A DNA stretch of 25,465 bases from an uncultured Bacilli bacterium (GCA_934155005.1 CAKPGR010000014.1:1-25465), one strand, 5' to 3'. Counted from the first letter of the stretch, positions 1 to 7,197 are shown. Numbers and translations: made by a program. The notes: generated by a model from the letters alone, not told the origin.

Positions 1-1
1 C

Positions 2-75
2 TGGAGCGGATGAGGAGAATCGAACTCCCGTAGTCAGCTTGGAAGGCTGAGGTTCTACCATTAAACTACATCCGC
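2..75 (-). tRNA. tRNA-Gly (anticodon TCC)
   Basis: Read on the minus strand, this folds as a complete cloverleaf. The acceptor stem GCGGATG (75-69) pairs with CATCCGC (12-6). The anticodon stem TCAGC/GCTGA encloses the loop CTTCCAA, giving anticodon TCC at 43-41, and the T arm contains GTTCGATTC. The discriminator base is U, and CCA is encoded at 4-2. The TCC anticodon and the GCGG acceptor start both fit tRNA-Gly. The gene is intact and has a consensus promoter 12 bases upstream. Confidence 0.97.
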
Positions 76-93
76 ATCAAGTAGACAATACTC

Positions 94-121
94 ATTATAC
101 ACTAAATAAATACAATGTCAA
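94..121 (-). promoter_or_regulatory. Sigma-A promoter of tRNA-Gly
   Basis: On the minus strand a perfect -35 TTGACA (121-116) is separated by 16 bases from a perfect -10 TATAAT (99-94). The expected start of transcription near 87 leaves about 12 bases before the mature tRNA 5' end. It is the strongest-looking promoter in the window, as expected for a stable RNA gene. Confidence 0.85.
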
Positions 122-211
122 TGATATATATTAAATTTTATTCAAAAAAATTTAAAAAATGATATATTTTCAAATTAATAAAGAAAAAATATGTAAAATA
201 TTATCTTTTTG

Positions 212-226
212 TGGTAGAATTATAAT
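212..226 (+). promoter_or_regulatory. Probable promoter of ezrA
   Basis: Two overlapping -10 candidates lie here: TGGTAGAAT (212-220, extended -10 form) and TATAAT (221-226). No good -35 is visible. With TATAAT, transcription would start about at the ribosome binding site AGGTGG (231-236). Confidence 0.5.
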
Positions 227-240
227 AGCGAGGTGGTATC

Positions 241-1962
241 ATGAACACTATTGTTATGTCGATTGTTATTTTAGTTATAGTAGCAATTATTTTAATAATT
301 GGTGTTTTATTTGCTATTCAAAAAAAGAATGAAAAAGGAATTAAAAAGCAATTACAAAATTTAGAGATAGAAAAAAATAAAATTGATAGCATGCCAATTA
401 TACCAGAACTTACAAAAATAGAAACATTAAATAAGAATGGTAAATTGGAAACCATGTATAATAATTGGAAAGAGCGTTTAGATGTTATTAGAACAAATCA
501 AATTCCTAAAATAACAGATATGTTATTGGATGCGGATTATTCATTATCAAAGCAAGATTATAAAAGTACAATTTATAAGATAGCTAAATTAGAGATGGAA
601 ATTTATAAAGTTAGAACTAATTCTGATTTTTTACTAAACGAAATAAAAGAAATAACAACAAGTGAAGAAAGAAACAGAACTATTATAACAAAATTAAAAT
701 CAACTTACCGTGATTTATATCAAAAATTTAATGATGATAAAGAAGCATATGGTGAGATAGCTGAATCTATTGAACTTCAATTTGAAAGTATAGCCAAAAG
801 ATTTGAAGATTTTGAAAAAGCTATGGAAAATAGTGATTATGTTGAAATTCCTAATATAGTTAATAATGTTGATGAGTTATTAAAACATATGGATAATATT
901 TTAAAAGAAGTTCCAAGTATAATATTACTTACATCAAGTATTTTGCCTAAGAAAATAGAAGAAGCAAAACAAATATATGAAAGTATGGAAGAAAATAATT
1001 ATCCACTTGATTATTTAAATGTTGAATACAATATAAATGAAGCTGATAAAAAAATAAATGATATAATAGAAAAAGCTAAAGTATTAAATATTGAAGATAG
1101 TTTATTTGAGCTTAAAATATTATCAGATTATTTTGATTCTTTATTTACAGATTTTGAAAAAGAAAAAGTTAATAAAGAGGTTTATGAGGAAGCAAATAAA
1201 GCTTTTAGTAAAAAATTGAAGAAAAACAATCATATAATGGAAGAAATATTTAATCAATTAGATGACATAAGAAGTTTATATGATTTATCAGAAGAAAATG
1301 TAAAAACATTAGAAAATGTTAGAAAAGATTTAAATACTTTAAATGAAGATTATAAGATTTTAATAGAACATACAGGTAATAATACATTTGCTTATTCTAA
1401 ATTAACTAAGGAAATAGAAGGTCTTTCTGTTAAACTTTCTAATTTAGAAGAGAAAGTTGACATGATTCTAGATTCAATAGGCAATATGAAAGATGATGAG
1501 GTAAGAGCGCGTCAACAATTAGAAGAAATTAAAGTTATATTAAGAAATTCTAAAAATAAAATAAGAGAGTATAATTTACCTGTTATACCTCATAATTATT
1601 TTGTAGAATTAAAAGAAGCTCAAAGTGCGATAAAAGAAATTATTAAAGAATTAGATAAAAAACCAATAACAGTAAATATTTTAAATACTAGGGTAGATAC
1701 AGCTCGTGATTTAGTTTTAAAATTATATAATACAACTAAAAAAATGATGAAAACAGCTAAGTTTTCAGAAATGGCTATTGTTTATGGAAATAGACATCGT
1801 AGTAATGATGAAGAATTAGATAAGTATTTAACTTATGCTGAAAAATTATTTTATGATGGTGATTATCAAAAATCACTAGAAATAACTATAAATGCTTTAA
1901 ATAAAGTTGAAAAAGGAATATATGATAAATTATTAAAATTATACTCTTTTGATGAAGATTAG
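241..1962 (+). CDS. ezrA: Septation ring formation regulator EzrA
   Basis: EzrA is a membrane-anchored cytoplasmic protein that binds FtsZ, limits Z-ring formation away from midcell and helps couple division to wall synthesis in Bacilli. The 573-residue length fits the family. One N-terminal membrane segment (about residues 5-27) is followed by a basic stretch and then almost continuous charged helical coiled-coil sequence, the spectrin-like repeat layout of EzrA with extracellular N-terminus and cytoplasmic body. The C-terminal part (about 520-565, ending in a YxGDYQKSLEI-type helix) is typical of the family. The ATG follows AGGTGG with four bases between them. It is a single-gene unit: its own promoter, a divergent tRNA gene upstream and a terminator overlapping its stop codon. 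Its presence is a main reason for placing the organism in the Bacilli. Confidence 0.93.
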   Translation: MNTIVMSIVILVIVAIILIIGVLFAIQKKNEKGIKKQLQNLEIEKNKIDSMPIIPELTKIETLNKNGKLETMYNNWKERLDVIRTNQIPKITDMLLDADYSLSKQDYKSTIYKIAKLEMEIYKVRTNSDFLLNEIKEITTSEERNRTIITKLKSTYRDLYQKFNDDKEAYGEIAESIELQFESIAKRFEDFEKAMENSDYVEIPNIVNNVDELLKHMDNILKEVPSIILLTSSILPKKIEEAKQIYESMEENNYPLDYLNVEYNINEADKKINDIIEKAKVLNIEDSLFELKILSDYFDSLFTDFEKEKVNKEVYEEANKAFSKKLKKNNHIMEEIFNQLDDIRSLYDLSEENVKTLENVRKDLNTLNEDYKILIEHTGNNTFAYSKLTKEIEGLSVKLSNLEEKVDMILDSIGNMKDDEVRARQQLEEIKVILRNSKNKIREYNLPVIPHNYFVELKEAQSAIKEIIKELDKKPITVNILNTRVDTARDLVLKLYNTTKKMMKTAKFSEMAIVYGNRHRSNDEELDKYLTYAEKLFYDGDYQKSLEITINALNKVEKGIYDKLLKLYSFDED

Positions 1963-1985
1963 AAAGATTATTCTTTCTTTTTTTG
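1961..1985 (+). terminator. Terminator of ezrA
   Basis: A 7-bp perfect stem AGAAAGA (1961-1967)/TCTTTCT (1972-1978) with a four-base loop is followed by a T run. It begins inside the ezrA stop codon. Confidence 0.85.
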
Positions 1986-2017
1986 TTAATTTAGTGTAAA
2001 GGATAATATAAAAAATA

Positions 2018-2047
2018 TTGACTTATAATTATTTAAAGTGGTATATT
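2018..2047 (+). promoter_or_regulatory. Promoter of the first pilin-like gene
   Basis: -35 TTGACT (2018-2023), 18-base spacer, -10 TATATT (2042-2047) with TGG directly upstream as an extended -10. The expected start near 2054 gives a leader of about 26 bases. It lies between the ezrA terminator and the gene, so the pilin-like gene has its own transcription. Confidence 0.7.
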
Positions 2048-2079
2048 TAGAATGTAATAAAAATAGAGGAGGAAAGAAA

Positions 2080-2514
2080 ATGAAAAATAATAAAGGTTTT
2101 ACACTAATTGAATTATTAGCCGTTATCGTAATTTTAGCAATTATTGCATTAATCGCAACTCCAACAATTTTAGGAGTAATTGAAAAAGCAAGAAAAGGAG
2201 CAGCAGAATCATCAGCTTTAGGTTATATTGATGCCGTTGAAAAACAAATAGCATTAGATTTAATTGAATCAAATACTGCTGATAAAGTAATTGTTACAGG
2301 TGATACAATCACAACTCCAATTACAGTAAATGAAGCACTTACTACTAAATTAAATGTTAAATCAGGAGATAGTATCAAAAGTGGTTCTATTGTTTTAGAT
2401 ACTGATAAAGGTTCAGTAAAAACAGGAACTTGCTTAGTTGTTACATCTAGTGGAAAATCTTATAATGTACATTATGATGGATCAAAAGCAACAGCAAATG
2501 ATGTTGCTTGCTAA
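2080..2514 (+). CDS. Type IV pilin-like protein (prepilin N-terminal methylation motif)
   Basis: This 144-residue protein begins with a short basic leader followed by GFTLIELL, the class III (prepilin) signal. Cleavage by prepilin peptidase is expected between Gly6 and Phe7, with the conserved Glu at mature position 5. The hydrophobic helix runs to about residue 35 and continues as a charged amphipathic helix to about 56. The tail is Ser/Thr-rich and has two cysteines (near 132 and at the last residue), possibly a disulfide. I chose ATG 2080 rather than the in-frame GTG at 2038 because AGAGGAGG (2065-2072) lies seven bases before it and the prepilin leader must be short. No pilus ATPase, platform protein or prepilin peptidase is in the window, so the partners lie elsewhere. 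It could serve a competence-type pseudopilus or a surface pilus. Its first ~55 residues are nearly identical to the gene at 25183. Confidence 0.88.
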   Translation: MKNNKGFTLIELLAVIVILAIIALIATPTILGVIEKARKGAAESSALGYIDAVEKQIALDLIESNTADKVIVTGDTITTPITVNEALTTKLNVKSGDSIKSGSIVLDTDKGSVKTGTCLVVTSSGKSYNVHYDGSKATANDVAC

Positions 2515-2552
2515 TTCAAACGATAATAAAGAGGTAAAACAAATTAGATTTC

Positions 2553-2577
2553 AAAACTGACCGTTGTCAGTTTTTTT
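2553..2577 (+). terminator. Terminator of the first pilin-like gene
   Basis: Perfect stem AAAACTGAC (2553-2561)/GTCAGTTTT (2566-2574), loop CGTT, with the T run continuing to 2577. It insulates the pilin gene from tcdA. Confidence 0.92.
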
Positions 2578-2590
2578 CTATTGTTAATTA

Positions 2591-2599
2591 TGTTATAAT
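2591..2599 (+). promoter_or_regulatory. Extended -10 promoter of tcdA
   Basis: TGTTATAAT is a consensus extended -10, with no recognisable -35 (the spacing falls in the preceding terminator's T run). The expected start near 2606 coincides with the ribosome binding site GGTGA (2606-2610). Confidence 0.6.
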
Positions 2600-2615
2600 A
2601 AAAATGGTGATTTAT

Positions 2616-3296
2616 ATGGATCAATTTGAAAGAATTAGATTACAAATAAAAAACAATAATGTAGAAAAAATAAAAAATACAAAAGTTATTATAGTCGGGT
2701 TAGGTGGAGTTGGAAGTTATGCTTTAGAATCATTAATAAGAATGGGAATTGGAACTATAACTATTATTGATAACGATATAGTTGACATAACTAATTTAAA
2801 TAGACAATTAATGACACTTCATTCTAATATAGGTAAATATAAAGTTGACGTATGGGAAGAAAGAATAAAAGATATAAATCCTAATTGTAAGGTAATTAAA
2901 ATCAACACTTTTATAACAAAAGATAACATAAATATAATTGGTACTGCAGATTACATAGTTGATGCTTGTGATACTATTTCAACAAAAAAAGAGTTAATAA
3001 AGTATGCAGTTAAAAACAATATAAAGATAATATCTTCAATGGGAACAGGAAATAAATTAGATCCGTCAAAATTAGAAATAGTAGATATTAGAAAAACTAG
3101 CTATGATCCTATAGCTAAAATAATAAGAAAAATGATAAAGGATGAGAAAATAAAAGAAAAAATACCTGTTGTTTGTAGTAAAGAAATTCCTCTTAAAGTT
3201 AATAGTACAACCATTTCATCTAATTCATTTGTTCCAAGTATAGCTGGGCTTTTATGTACTAGCTATGTAATAAATGATATAATAAAGGAAGTGTAG
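2616..3296 (+). CDS. tcdA: tRNA threonylcarbamoyladenosine dehydratase (TcdA, E1-like)
   Basis: TcdA uses ATP to activate and cyclise the t6A modification at position 37 of ANN-decoding tRNAs to cyclic t6A. The 226-residue protein shows the E1/ThiF/MoeB fold. The nucleotide-binding loop is GLGGVGS (28-34). It is followed by the strand and acidic motif IDNDIVDITNLNRQ (51-64), which matches the TcdA/CsdL branch. Further along come DACDT (116-120) and a late cysteine in VVCSKE (near 187), in the region of the family's conserved Cys. I prefer ATG 2616 over the ATG at 2604 because GGTGA sits five bases before it and the upstream start would overlap the promoter's transcription start. ThiF or MoeB for sulfur transfer is a less likely alternative, since no ThiS/MoaD-type partner is nearby. 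The next gene follows after three bases. Confidence 0.85.
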   Translation: MDQFERIRLQIKNNNVEKIKNTKVIIVGLGGVGSYALESLIRMGIGTITIIDNDIVDITNLNRQLMTLHSNIGKYKVDVWEERIKDINPNCKVIKINTFITKDNINIIGTADYIVDACDTISTKKELIKYAVKNNIKIISSMGTGNKLDPSKLEIVDIRKTSYDPIAKIIRKMIKDEKIKEKIPVVCSKEIPLKVNSTTISSNSFVPSIAGLLCTSYVINDIIKEV

Positions 3297-3299
3297 TTT

Positions 3300-3809
3300 A
3301 TGATAATAGAAAAGATAAAAAAGTTAAAAGGCTCGGTATTAGGTTTTGGGTTATCAAAAAATTTGATGAAAGAAATTAAGAAGAATAAAAATATAATTAA
3401 ATGTGATTTGATAGATAGTGATGTACTAGGTGACGCAGAAGAAACTAAGAGAATAAAAAAATTTCATATAAAAAATTTAAGAAGCAAATTTAAAAAGAAA
3501 AGAATAAATTATATTATTTGTAATTATGAAAGTATTTTAAAATATCAATATAAATTTGTAAAAGATAGTATCTATTTAACAAATGATACAGTTATCATAT
3601 ATAATCTAAATAAAGAACAAAAAGCCTTATTAAATAAAAAATATAATAGATACAAAACTAATATAAATATTATAGAAAATAAAAATAAATATATAATGGA
3701 AATAGATACAAGTAAAGCCAAAAATAATAAAGTTAAAGAACTGTATTATTTCATAATAGATTTTATAGTTAAAATTGATAATATTATAACAGAATTACTA
3801 GTAAACTAA
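3300..3809 (+). CDS. Uncharacterised lysine-rich protein, possible degenerate Rossmann fold
   Basis: I do not recognise this 169-residue protein. It is strongly basic, has no signal peptide or membrane segment, and is probably cytoplasmic. The start (residues 12-45) has a strand, then GFGLSK, a helix, then a strand ending LIDSD, which resembles the first beta-alpha-beta unit of a Rossmann fold such as a methyltransferase or nucleotide-binding domain. No catalytic motif is evident further on. It starts three bases after tcdA, with AAGGAAGTG (3285-3293) inside the end of tcdA as ribosome binding site. The two are therefore co-transcribed and possibly translationally coupled, so a role linked to tRNA modification is possible but unsupported beyond position. 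It ends at a convergent terminator shared with rnhC. Confidence 0.75.
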   Translation: MIIEKIKKLKGSVLGFGLSKNLMKEIKKNKNIIKCDLIDSDVLGDAEETKRIKKFHIKNLRSKFKKKRINYIICNYESILKYQYKFVKDSIYLTNDTVIIYNLNKEQKALLNKKYNRYKTNINIIENKNKYIMEIDTSKAKNNKVKELYYFIIDFIVKIDNIITELLVN

Positions 3810-3811
3810 AA

Positions 3812-3836
3812 AAAAGAACATCAAAGTTCTTTTATT
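3812..3836. terminator. Bidirectional terminator between the unknown gene at 3300 and rnhC
   Basis: Stem AAAAGAAC (3812-3819)/GTTCTTTT (3826-3833) with a six-base loop and A/T runs on both flanks, so it can work in both directions. The rnhC stop codon lies in the loop and 3' arm region, an extremely compact convergent junction. Confidence 0.85.
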
Positions 3837-4750
3837 TTGTCTGTATTTTTAAAATTTAATTTAGCTATATCATTTAATTTATCAAATCCATATTTATCTA
3901 TAATTTTTTTTGCTATATTATCAACACTAGAAGAAGCTCCCTTAGGTAATAAAATTCCAATTTCATTACTTAATTTATTCATTTCTTTTAAAAATATAAA
4001 TCTACTTATAACTGAGGCACAAGCAACAGATAGTGATTTTGTTTCTCCTTTAGTTAAAAAAGTAATATTTCTAACAACATTTGGAACATCTTTTAGATAA
4101 TTGTAATATAAATAATCTTTTGCAAATTCATCTACAATAATATAATCAGATTTATATTTATTAGTTAAATCAGTTAAGACTTTATTATGTAAAACAGCTT
4201 TTATTTTGTTCATGTTCATACTTTTAGACCAAGTGTTATATTCTTTATTATTAAGTATAAAAGTTGAATAAGGAATTTTTTTAATTAAAATAGGAACAAC
4301 TTCTAATATTTTTTCATCAGTCATTTTTTTAGAATCAGTTATACCTAATTCTTGCAAAAAAGGGATATCTTCTTTTTTTACAAAGCTTCCAGTTACAACA
4401 ATAGGACCAAAATAGTCTCCTGTTCCAACTTCATCACTACCAATAGTTGTTGAATTAAAAATTTTAGGATCAATATAAATTTGTTTTTTATCATCTTTTT
4501 TCTTTTTGTCAGAATTATTAACGACTAAATTTTTATTAACCATTTTTTCGGTTGCAATCCAGAATTGACTAGCTAAATCAGCATCTCTTCCTTGGAAAAC
4601 AACTTTTCCAGAATCATAAAGGGTTACAACTGTATCACCATCTTTAGCTTGAAAAGAAGCATAGTCAGGTGTTTTCTCTCTTTTTAAATCTAAATAGAAA
4701 TCATTTAATTTTTCTTTAGTTTCATCACTAACTTTAAATGAAATTGTCAC
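3821..4750 (-). CDS. rnhC: Ribonuclease HIII
   Basis: RNase HIII cleaves the RNA strand of RNA-DNA hybrids and helps remove R-loops and Okazaki primers. The N-terminal ~80 residues are the TBP-like substrate-binding domain typical of HIII (the segment with FQAKDGDTVV and KVVFQG). A Lys/Asp-rich linker follows. The catalytic domain opens with IGSDEVGTGDYFGP near residue 104 and holds the active-site Asp-Glu pair, TDSKKM near 138 and an IIVDEFA motif near 205. GTG at 4750 is preferred: the AGGA ribosome binding site (4765-4761) lies only one base from the in-frame GTG at 4759, too close, but 10 bases from 4750. The alternative start adds three residues. It is transcribed divergently from cvpA. 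The organism also has RNase HII in this window (16330), so both type 2 enzymes are present. Confidence 0.93.
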   Translation of the reverse strand: MTISFKVSDETKEKLNDFYLDLKREKTPDYASFQAKDGDTVVTLYDSGKVVFQGRDADLASQFWIATEKMVNKNLVVNNSDKKKKDDKKQIYIDPKIFNSTTIGSDEVGTGDYFGPIVVTGSFVKKEDIPFLQELGITDSKKMTDEKILEVVPILIKKIPYSTFILNNKEYNTWSKSMNMNKIKAVLHNKVLTDLTNKYKSDYIIVDEFAKDYLYYNYLKDVPNVVRNITFLTKGETKSLSVACASVISRFIFLKEMNKLSNEIGILLPKGASSSVDNIAKKIIDKYGFDKLNDIAKLNFKNTDKIKEL

Positions 4751-4771
4751 AAATATCACATCCTCAATACT

Positions 4772-4780
4772 ATTTTAACA
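4772..4780 (-). promoter_or_regulatory. Extended -10 promoter of rnhC
   Basis: On the minus strand TGTTAAAAT (4780-4772) is an extended -10. No clear -35 is visible. It is back to back with the cvpA promoter about 30 bases away. Confidence 0.5.
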
Positions 4781-4809
4781 CAAAACTTTCTTTTTTTCTA
4801 AAAATGTAA

Positions 4810-4815
4810 TATAAT
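4810..4815 (+). promoter_or_regulatory. -10 box of the cvpA-trxA operon
   Basis: TATAAT precedes the GAGGGGA ribosome binding site (4823-4829) and the ATG at 4840. The -35 is weak. Confidence 0.5.
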
Positions 4816-4839
4816 TTTTAAAGAGGGGAATGATATTTT

Positions 4840-5556
4840 ATGAATATATTTGATGTGGCGATTATTTTAATATTAATAATGGGTGCTATTACAGGTTTTA
4901 AACGAGGATTTATTAGTGAAATAGTTAGGTCTGTTGGCTTCTTTGTGGTAATTATATTAGCTTATATTTTAAAAAATCCCGTTTCAGTTTTATTATATGA
5001 ACATTTACCATTTTTTAATTTATTTGGTTTTATAAAAGGTGTTACAGTTTTAAATGTTATAATATATGAAATAATAGCTTTCTTTATTGTTTTATCTTTA
5101 TTAACAATTATTTTAAAATTAATAATAAAATTAACTAATTTAATTGAATTTTTTATTGATTTAACAGTTGTTTTAACACCAATATCAAAATTAGGTGGTT
5201 TAATTGTTGGACTAATAGAATCATATATTTGGGTATTTATAATTCTTTATATAATTAGTTTACCAATATTTAATATACCAGAATTAAATGGCTCAAAATT
5301 TAGAGATAAAATTTTAAATCACACACCAATTTGTTCTAATATAACAAATAAATCACTTTCATTAATTAATGATTTTGATAGCATAAAAGATAAATATAAA
5401 GATAATACTAATACCGAAGAATTCAATAAAGAAACATTAGATTTATTCTTAAAATATAATATCATTAAACCTGATTCAGCAGATAAATTATTAAAAGAGA
5501 ATAAAATAAAAAATGTAGATGAAGTAATAAAAAAATATAAGGAGGAGAAAGCATGA
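4840..5556 (+). CDS. CvpA family membrane protein
   Basis: This 238-residue protein has four hydrophobic segments in the first ~150 residues. It opens with the family pattern of CvpA/YshB: an N-terminal helix, then GAITGFKRGFISEI, the small-residue and Arg-rich turn seen after the first helix. The C-terminal ~85 residues are hydrophilic and presumably cytoplasmic. CvpA proteins are linked to colicin V production in E. coli and to envelope homeostasis; no specific biochemical activity can be assigned. In Bacillus the homologue lies beside rnhC and zapA and upstream of polX and mutS2. Here those genes are absent and trxA follows directly with a 4-base ATGA overlap, so the two are translationally coupled. 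The start is supported by GAGGGGA eleven bases upstream. Confidence 0.85.
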   Translation: MNIFDVAIILILIMGAITGFKRGFISEIVRSVGFFVVIILAYILKNPVSVLLYEHLPFFNLFGFIKGVTVLNVIIYEIIAFFIVLSLLTIILKLIIKLTNLIEFFIDLTVVLTPISKLGGLIVGLIESYIWVFIILYIISLPIFNIPELNGSKFRDKILNHTPICSNITNKSLSLINDFDSIKDKYKDNTNTEEFNKETLDLFLKYNIIKPDSADKLLKENKIKNVDEVIKKYKEEKA

Positions 5557-5858
5557 GTATAGTACATGTTAATGAAGAAAATTTTAGAGAAAATATTAGT
5601 AATGATAAAGTTTTAGTCGACTTTTTCGCAACATGGTGTGGTCCATGTAAAATGTTGAGCCCAGTTTTAGAAGAAATAAAAGAAGATAGAAGTGAATTAA
5701 AAATTGTTAAAGTGGATGTAGATGAATCACCTATGCTTGCTAAGGAATATGGTGTTATGTCTGTACCAACACTTTTACTTTTTGAAAATGGAGAGTTAAA
5801 GAAAAGACAAAGTGGATTTATGCCCAAAGAAATGTTAAATAATTGGATAGAAGACTAA
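5553..5858 (+). CDS. trxA: Thioredoxin
   Basis: A 101-residue classic cytoplasmic thioredoxin that reduces protein disulfides using electrons from thioredoxin reductase. The active site WCGPC (Cys29 and Cys32) sits after the central strand LVDFFAT. The cis-proline loop SVPT and the strand LLLFENGE with the following Gly complete the fold. The length is normal. It overlaps cvpA by four bases; AAGGAGGAG just upstream is a strong ribosome binding site. It is the last gene of the operon and is followed by a terminator. Confidence 0.96.
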   Translation: MSIVHVNEENFRENISNDKVLVDFFATWCGPCKMLSPVLEEIKEDRSELKIVKVDVDESPMLAKEYGVMSVPTLLLFENGELKKRQSGFMPKEMLNNWIED

Positions 5859-5889
5859 AAAGAGACAATATATTACAGTCTCTTTTTTT
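5857..5889 (+). terminator. Terminator of cvpA-trxA
   Basis: Stem GAGAC (5862-5866)/GTCTC (5878-5882), extended by flanking A5/T7 pairs, with an 11-base loop and a T run to 5889. The -10 box of the next gene starts in the last bases of the T run. Confidence 0.85.
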
Positions 5890-5894
5890 ATAAT
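5889..5894 (+). promoter_or_regulatory. -10 box immediately before the spoIIP-like gene
   Basis: TATAAT ends six bases before the ATG at 5901, and no ribosome binding site intervenes. If used, transcription would start at or within a base or two of the start codon, giving a leaderless mRNA. No -35 is clear. Confidence 0.4.
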
Positions 5895-5900
5895 AAAATT

Positions 5901-6824
5901 ATGAAAAAGTTTAAGCCAAAGAAAAAAAGAAAAATTTTAAAAATTATTTTTTACTTATCTATTATAGTAGGTACTTTTTACTATTCCATAAATAATGTTT
6001 TTAATATTAAGTTAAAAAGTTCTAACGAAGAATTTATTAAGCTTTTACTAAATGATTTTAATTATAGTGAAAAATATAATAAAACAAATATATTAAAAAA
6101 AGTATTTAATGTAAATCCATCAAATATTCTAAGCAAAACGCTTTATTATAAAAAAAAGAAAACGAATAATATAGTAACCAAATATATAGAAAATCCTGAT
6201 AAAGAAAAAGTAGATAATCCAAGAGTTTATATTTATAACACACATCAATTAGAAGGCTATGATTTAGAAAACTATTCTGAGTATAATATAACGCCAAATG
6301 TTTTAATGGCATCATATTTACTTAAAGGATTATTAAATAAAGAAAATATAAATACAGTGGTTGAGGAATCAAATATTAATGATTTTTTATCTTTAAATGG
6401 ATGGGATTATTCAAATAGTTATAAAGCAAGTAGATATTTTATTGAAGACTTTATTAAAAAGAATCCTAATTTAGATCTTATTATTGATCTTCATAGAGAC
6501 TCTATTCCAAAAGAAAAATCAACAGTCAATATAGATGGTAAAAATTTTGCTAAAATATTATTTGTTGTTGGAACTGATTATGATACATATAGTGAAAATT
6601 TAAATCTTGCTAATACATTAAATGAAATAATAAAACAAAAATATCCAAGTTTGACTAGAGGGGTTATAGAAAAAGGTGGTAGAGGTGTTAATGGTGTATA
6701 TAATCAAGATTTAAATAATAAAATAATACTAATAGAATGTGGTAGTAATAATAATACAATTGATGAAGTTATGAATACTATTATTGTAATTAAAGATGCT
6801 ATAAAAGAGTATTTGGGGGAATAA
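5901..6824 (+). CDS. spoIIP: SpoIIP family peptidoglycan hydrolase (amidase/endopeptidase)
   Basis: SpoIIP is a membrane-anchored cell-wall hydrolase that, with SpoIID and SpoIIM, drives engulfment during sporulation. This 307-residue homologue is shorter than the Bacillus protein (about 400). It has a basic N-terminus, one membrane segment (about 12-30) and a linker. The catalytic region shows VYIYNTHQLEGY (His115), DLIIDLHRDS (His198, Arg199), FVVGT (221-225), VYNQDL (266-271) and ILIECGSNNNT (Glu279), in the family order with the expected His and Glu residues. There is no ribosome binding site before ATG 5901. The next gene begins one base after its stop codon, followed by lepA, matching the spoIIP-yqxA-lepA order of Bacillus. 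No other sporulation gene is seen in the window, so the protein may act in ordinary wall remodelling or septal splitting. That part is inference. Confidence 0.87.
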   Translation: MKKFKPKKKRKILKIIFYLSIIVGTFYYSINNVFNIKLKSSNEEFIKLLLNDFNYSEKYNKTNILKKVFNVNPSNILSKTLYYKKKKTNNIVTKYIENPDKEKVDNPRVYIYNTHQLEGYDLENYSEYNITPNVLMASYLLKGLLNKENINTVVEESNINDFLSLNGWDYSNSYKASRYFIEDFIKKNPNLDLIIDLHRDSIPKEKSTVNIDGKNFAKILFVVGTDYDTYSENLNLANTLNEIIKQKYPSLTRGVIEKGGRGVNGVYNQDLNNKIILIECGSNNNTIDEVMNTIIVIKDAIKEYLGE

Positions 6825-6825
6825 T

Positions 6826-7170
6826 ATGGAGGAAAAAAAGAAAAAAAATTATTTTAACATTATAGCAAGTAGAATTTTTATTATTTTATTAGTTGGATAT
6901 ATAGTTATCTATATTGCTGGTGAAAATGGATACTATGATGCATATAAATATAAAGAAACTGCGATGACCAATTCTAAAATAGAGCAATTTGAAAAAGATG
7001 TAAAAAGTGGTAAAAGTATTAAAGTGAGCGATTATATAAATGAAAAAGATGTTAGTTATCAAAATGTTGTTTCAACAGCGGGTATTACTTTATCAGATGG
7101 TATTGTTAAAGTTATATCTGATGGACTTGGTAGTACATTTAATTTTTTAGGTGAATTATTTAATGGATAA
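6826..7170 (+). CDS. Small membrane protein of unknown function, in the yqxA position
   Basis: A 114-residue protein with a very Lys-rich start, one membrane segment (about 15-32) and a hydrophilic remainder ending in a possible amphipathic helix (about 85-112). I recognise no family. It starts one base after the spoIIP-like gene with GGGGGA upstream, so the two are co-transcribed and probably coupled. In Bacillus, yqxA, a protein of similar size, also lies between spoIIP and lepA; I cannot see sequence similarity by eye, so only position supports a link. It may be a partner or anchor for the hydrolase. Confidence 0.75.
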   Translation: MEEKKKKNYFNIIASRIFIILLVGYIVIYIAGENGYYDAYKYKETAMTNSKIEQFEKDVKSGKSIKVSDYINEKDVSYQNVVSTAGITLSDGIVKVISDGLGSTFNFLGELFNG

Positions 7171-7197
7171 AACCTTTTTTTTGAAATCTTTTTATAG

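Noticed and set aside
3837..4100. Open frame on the plus strand inside rnhC
   Set aside because: It is antisense to conserved RNase HIII catalytic sequence, has no ribosome binding site and shows no protein motifs.
5319..5827. Two minus-strand open frames across cvpA and trxA
   Set aside because: They lie opposite coupled, motif-bearing genes; the residues mirror A/T-rich codons and show no recognisable domain.
6106..6315. Minus-strand open frame inside the spoIIP-like gene
   Set aside because: It is antisense to SpoIIP coding sequence with no start signals.
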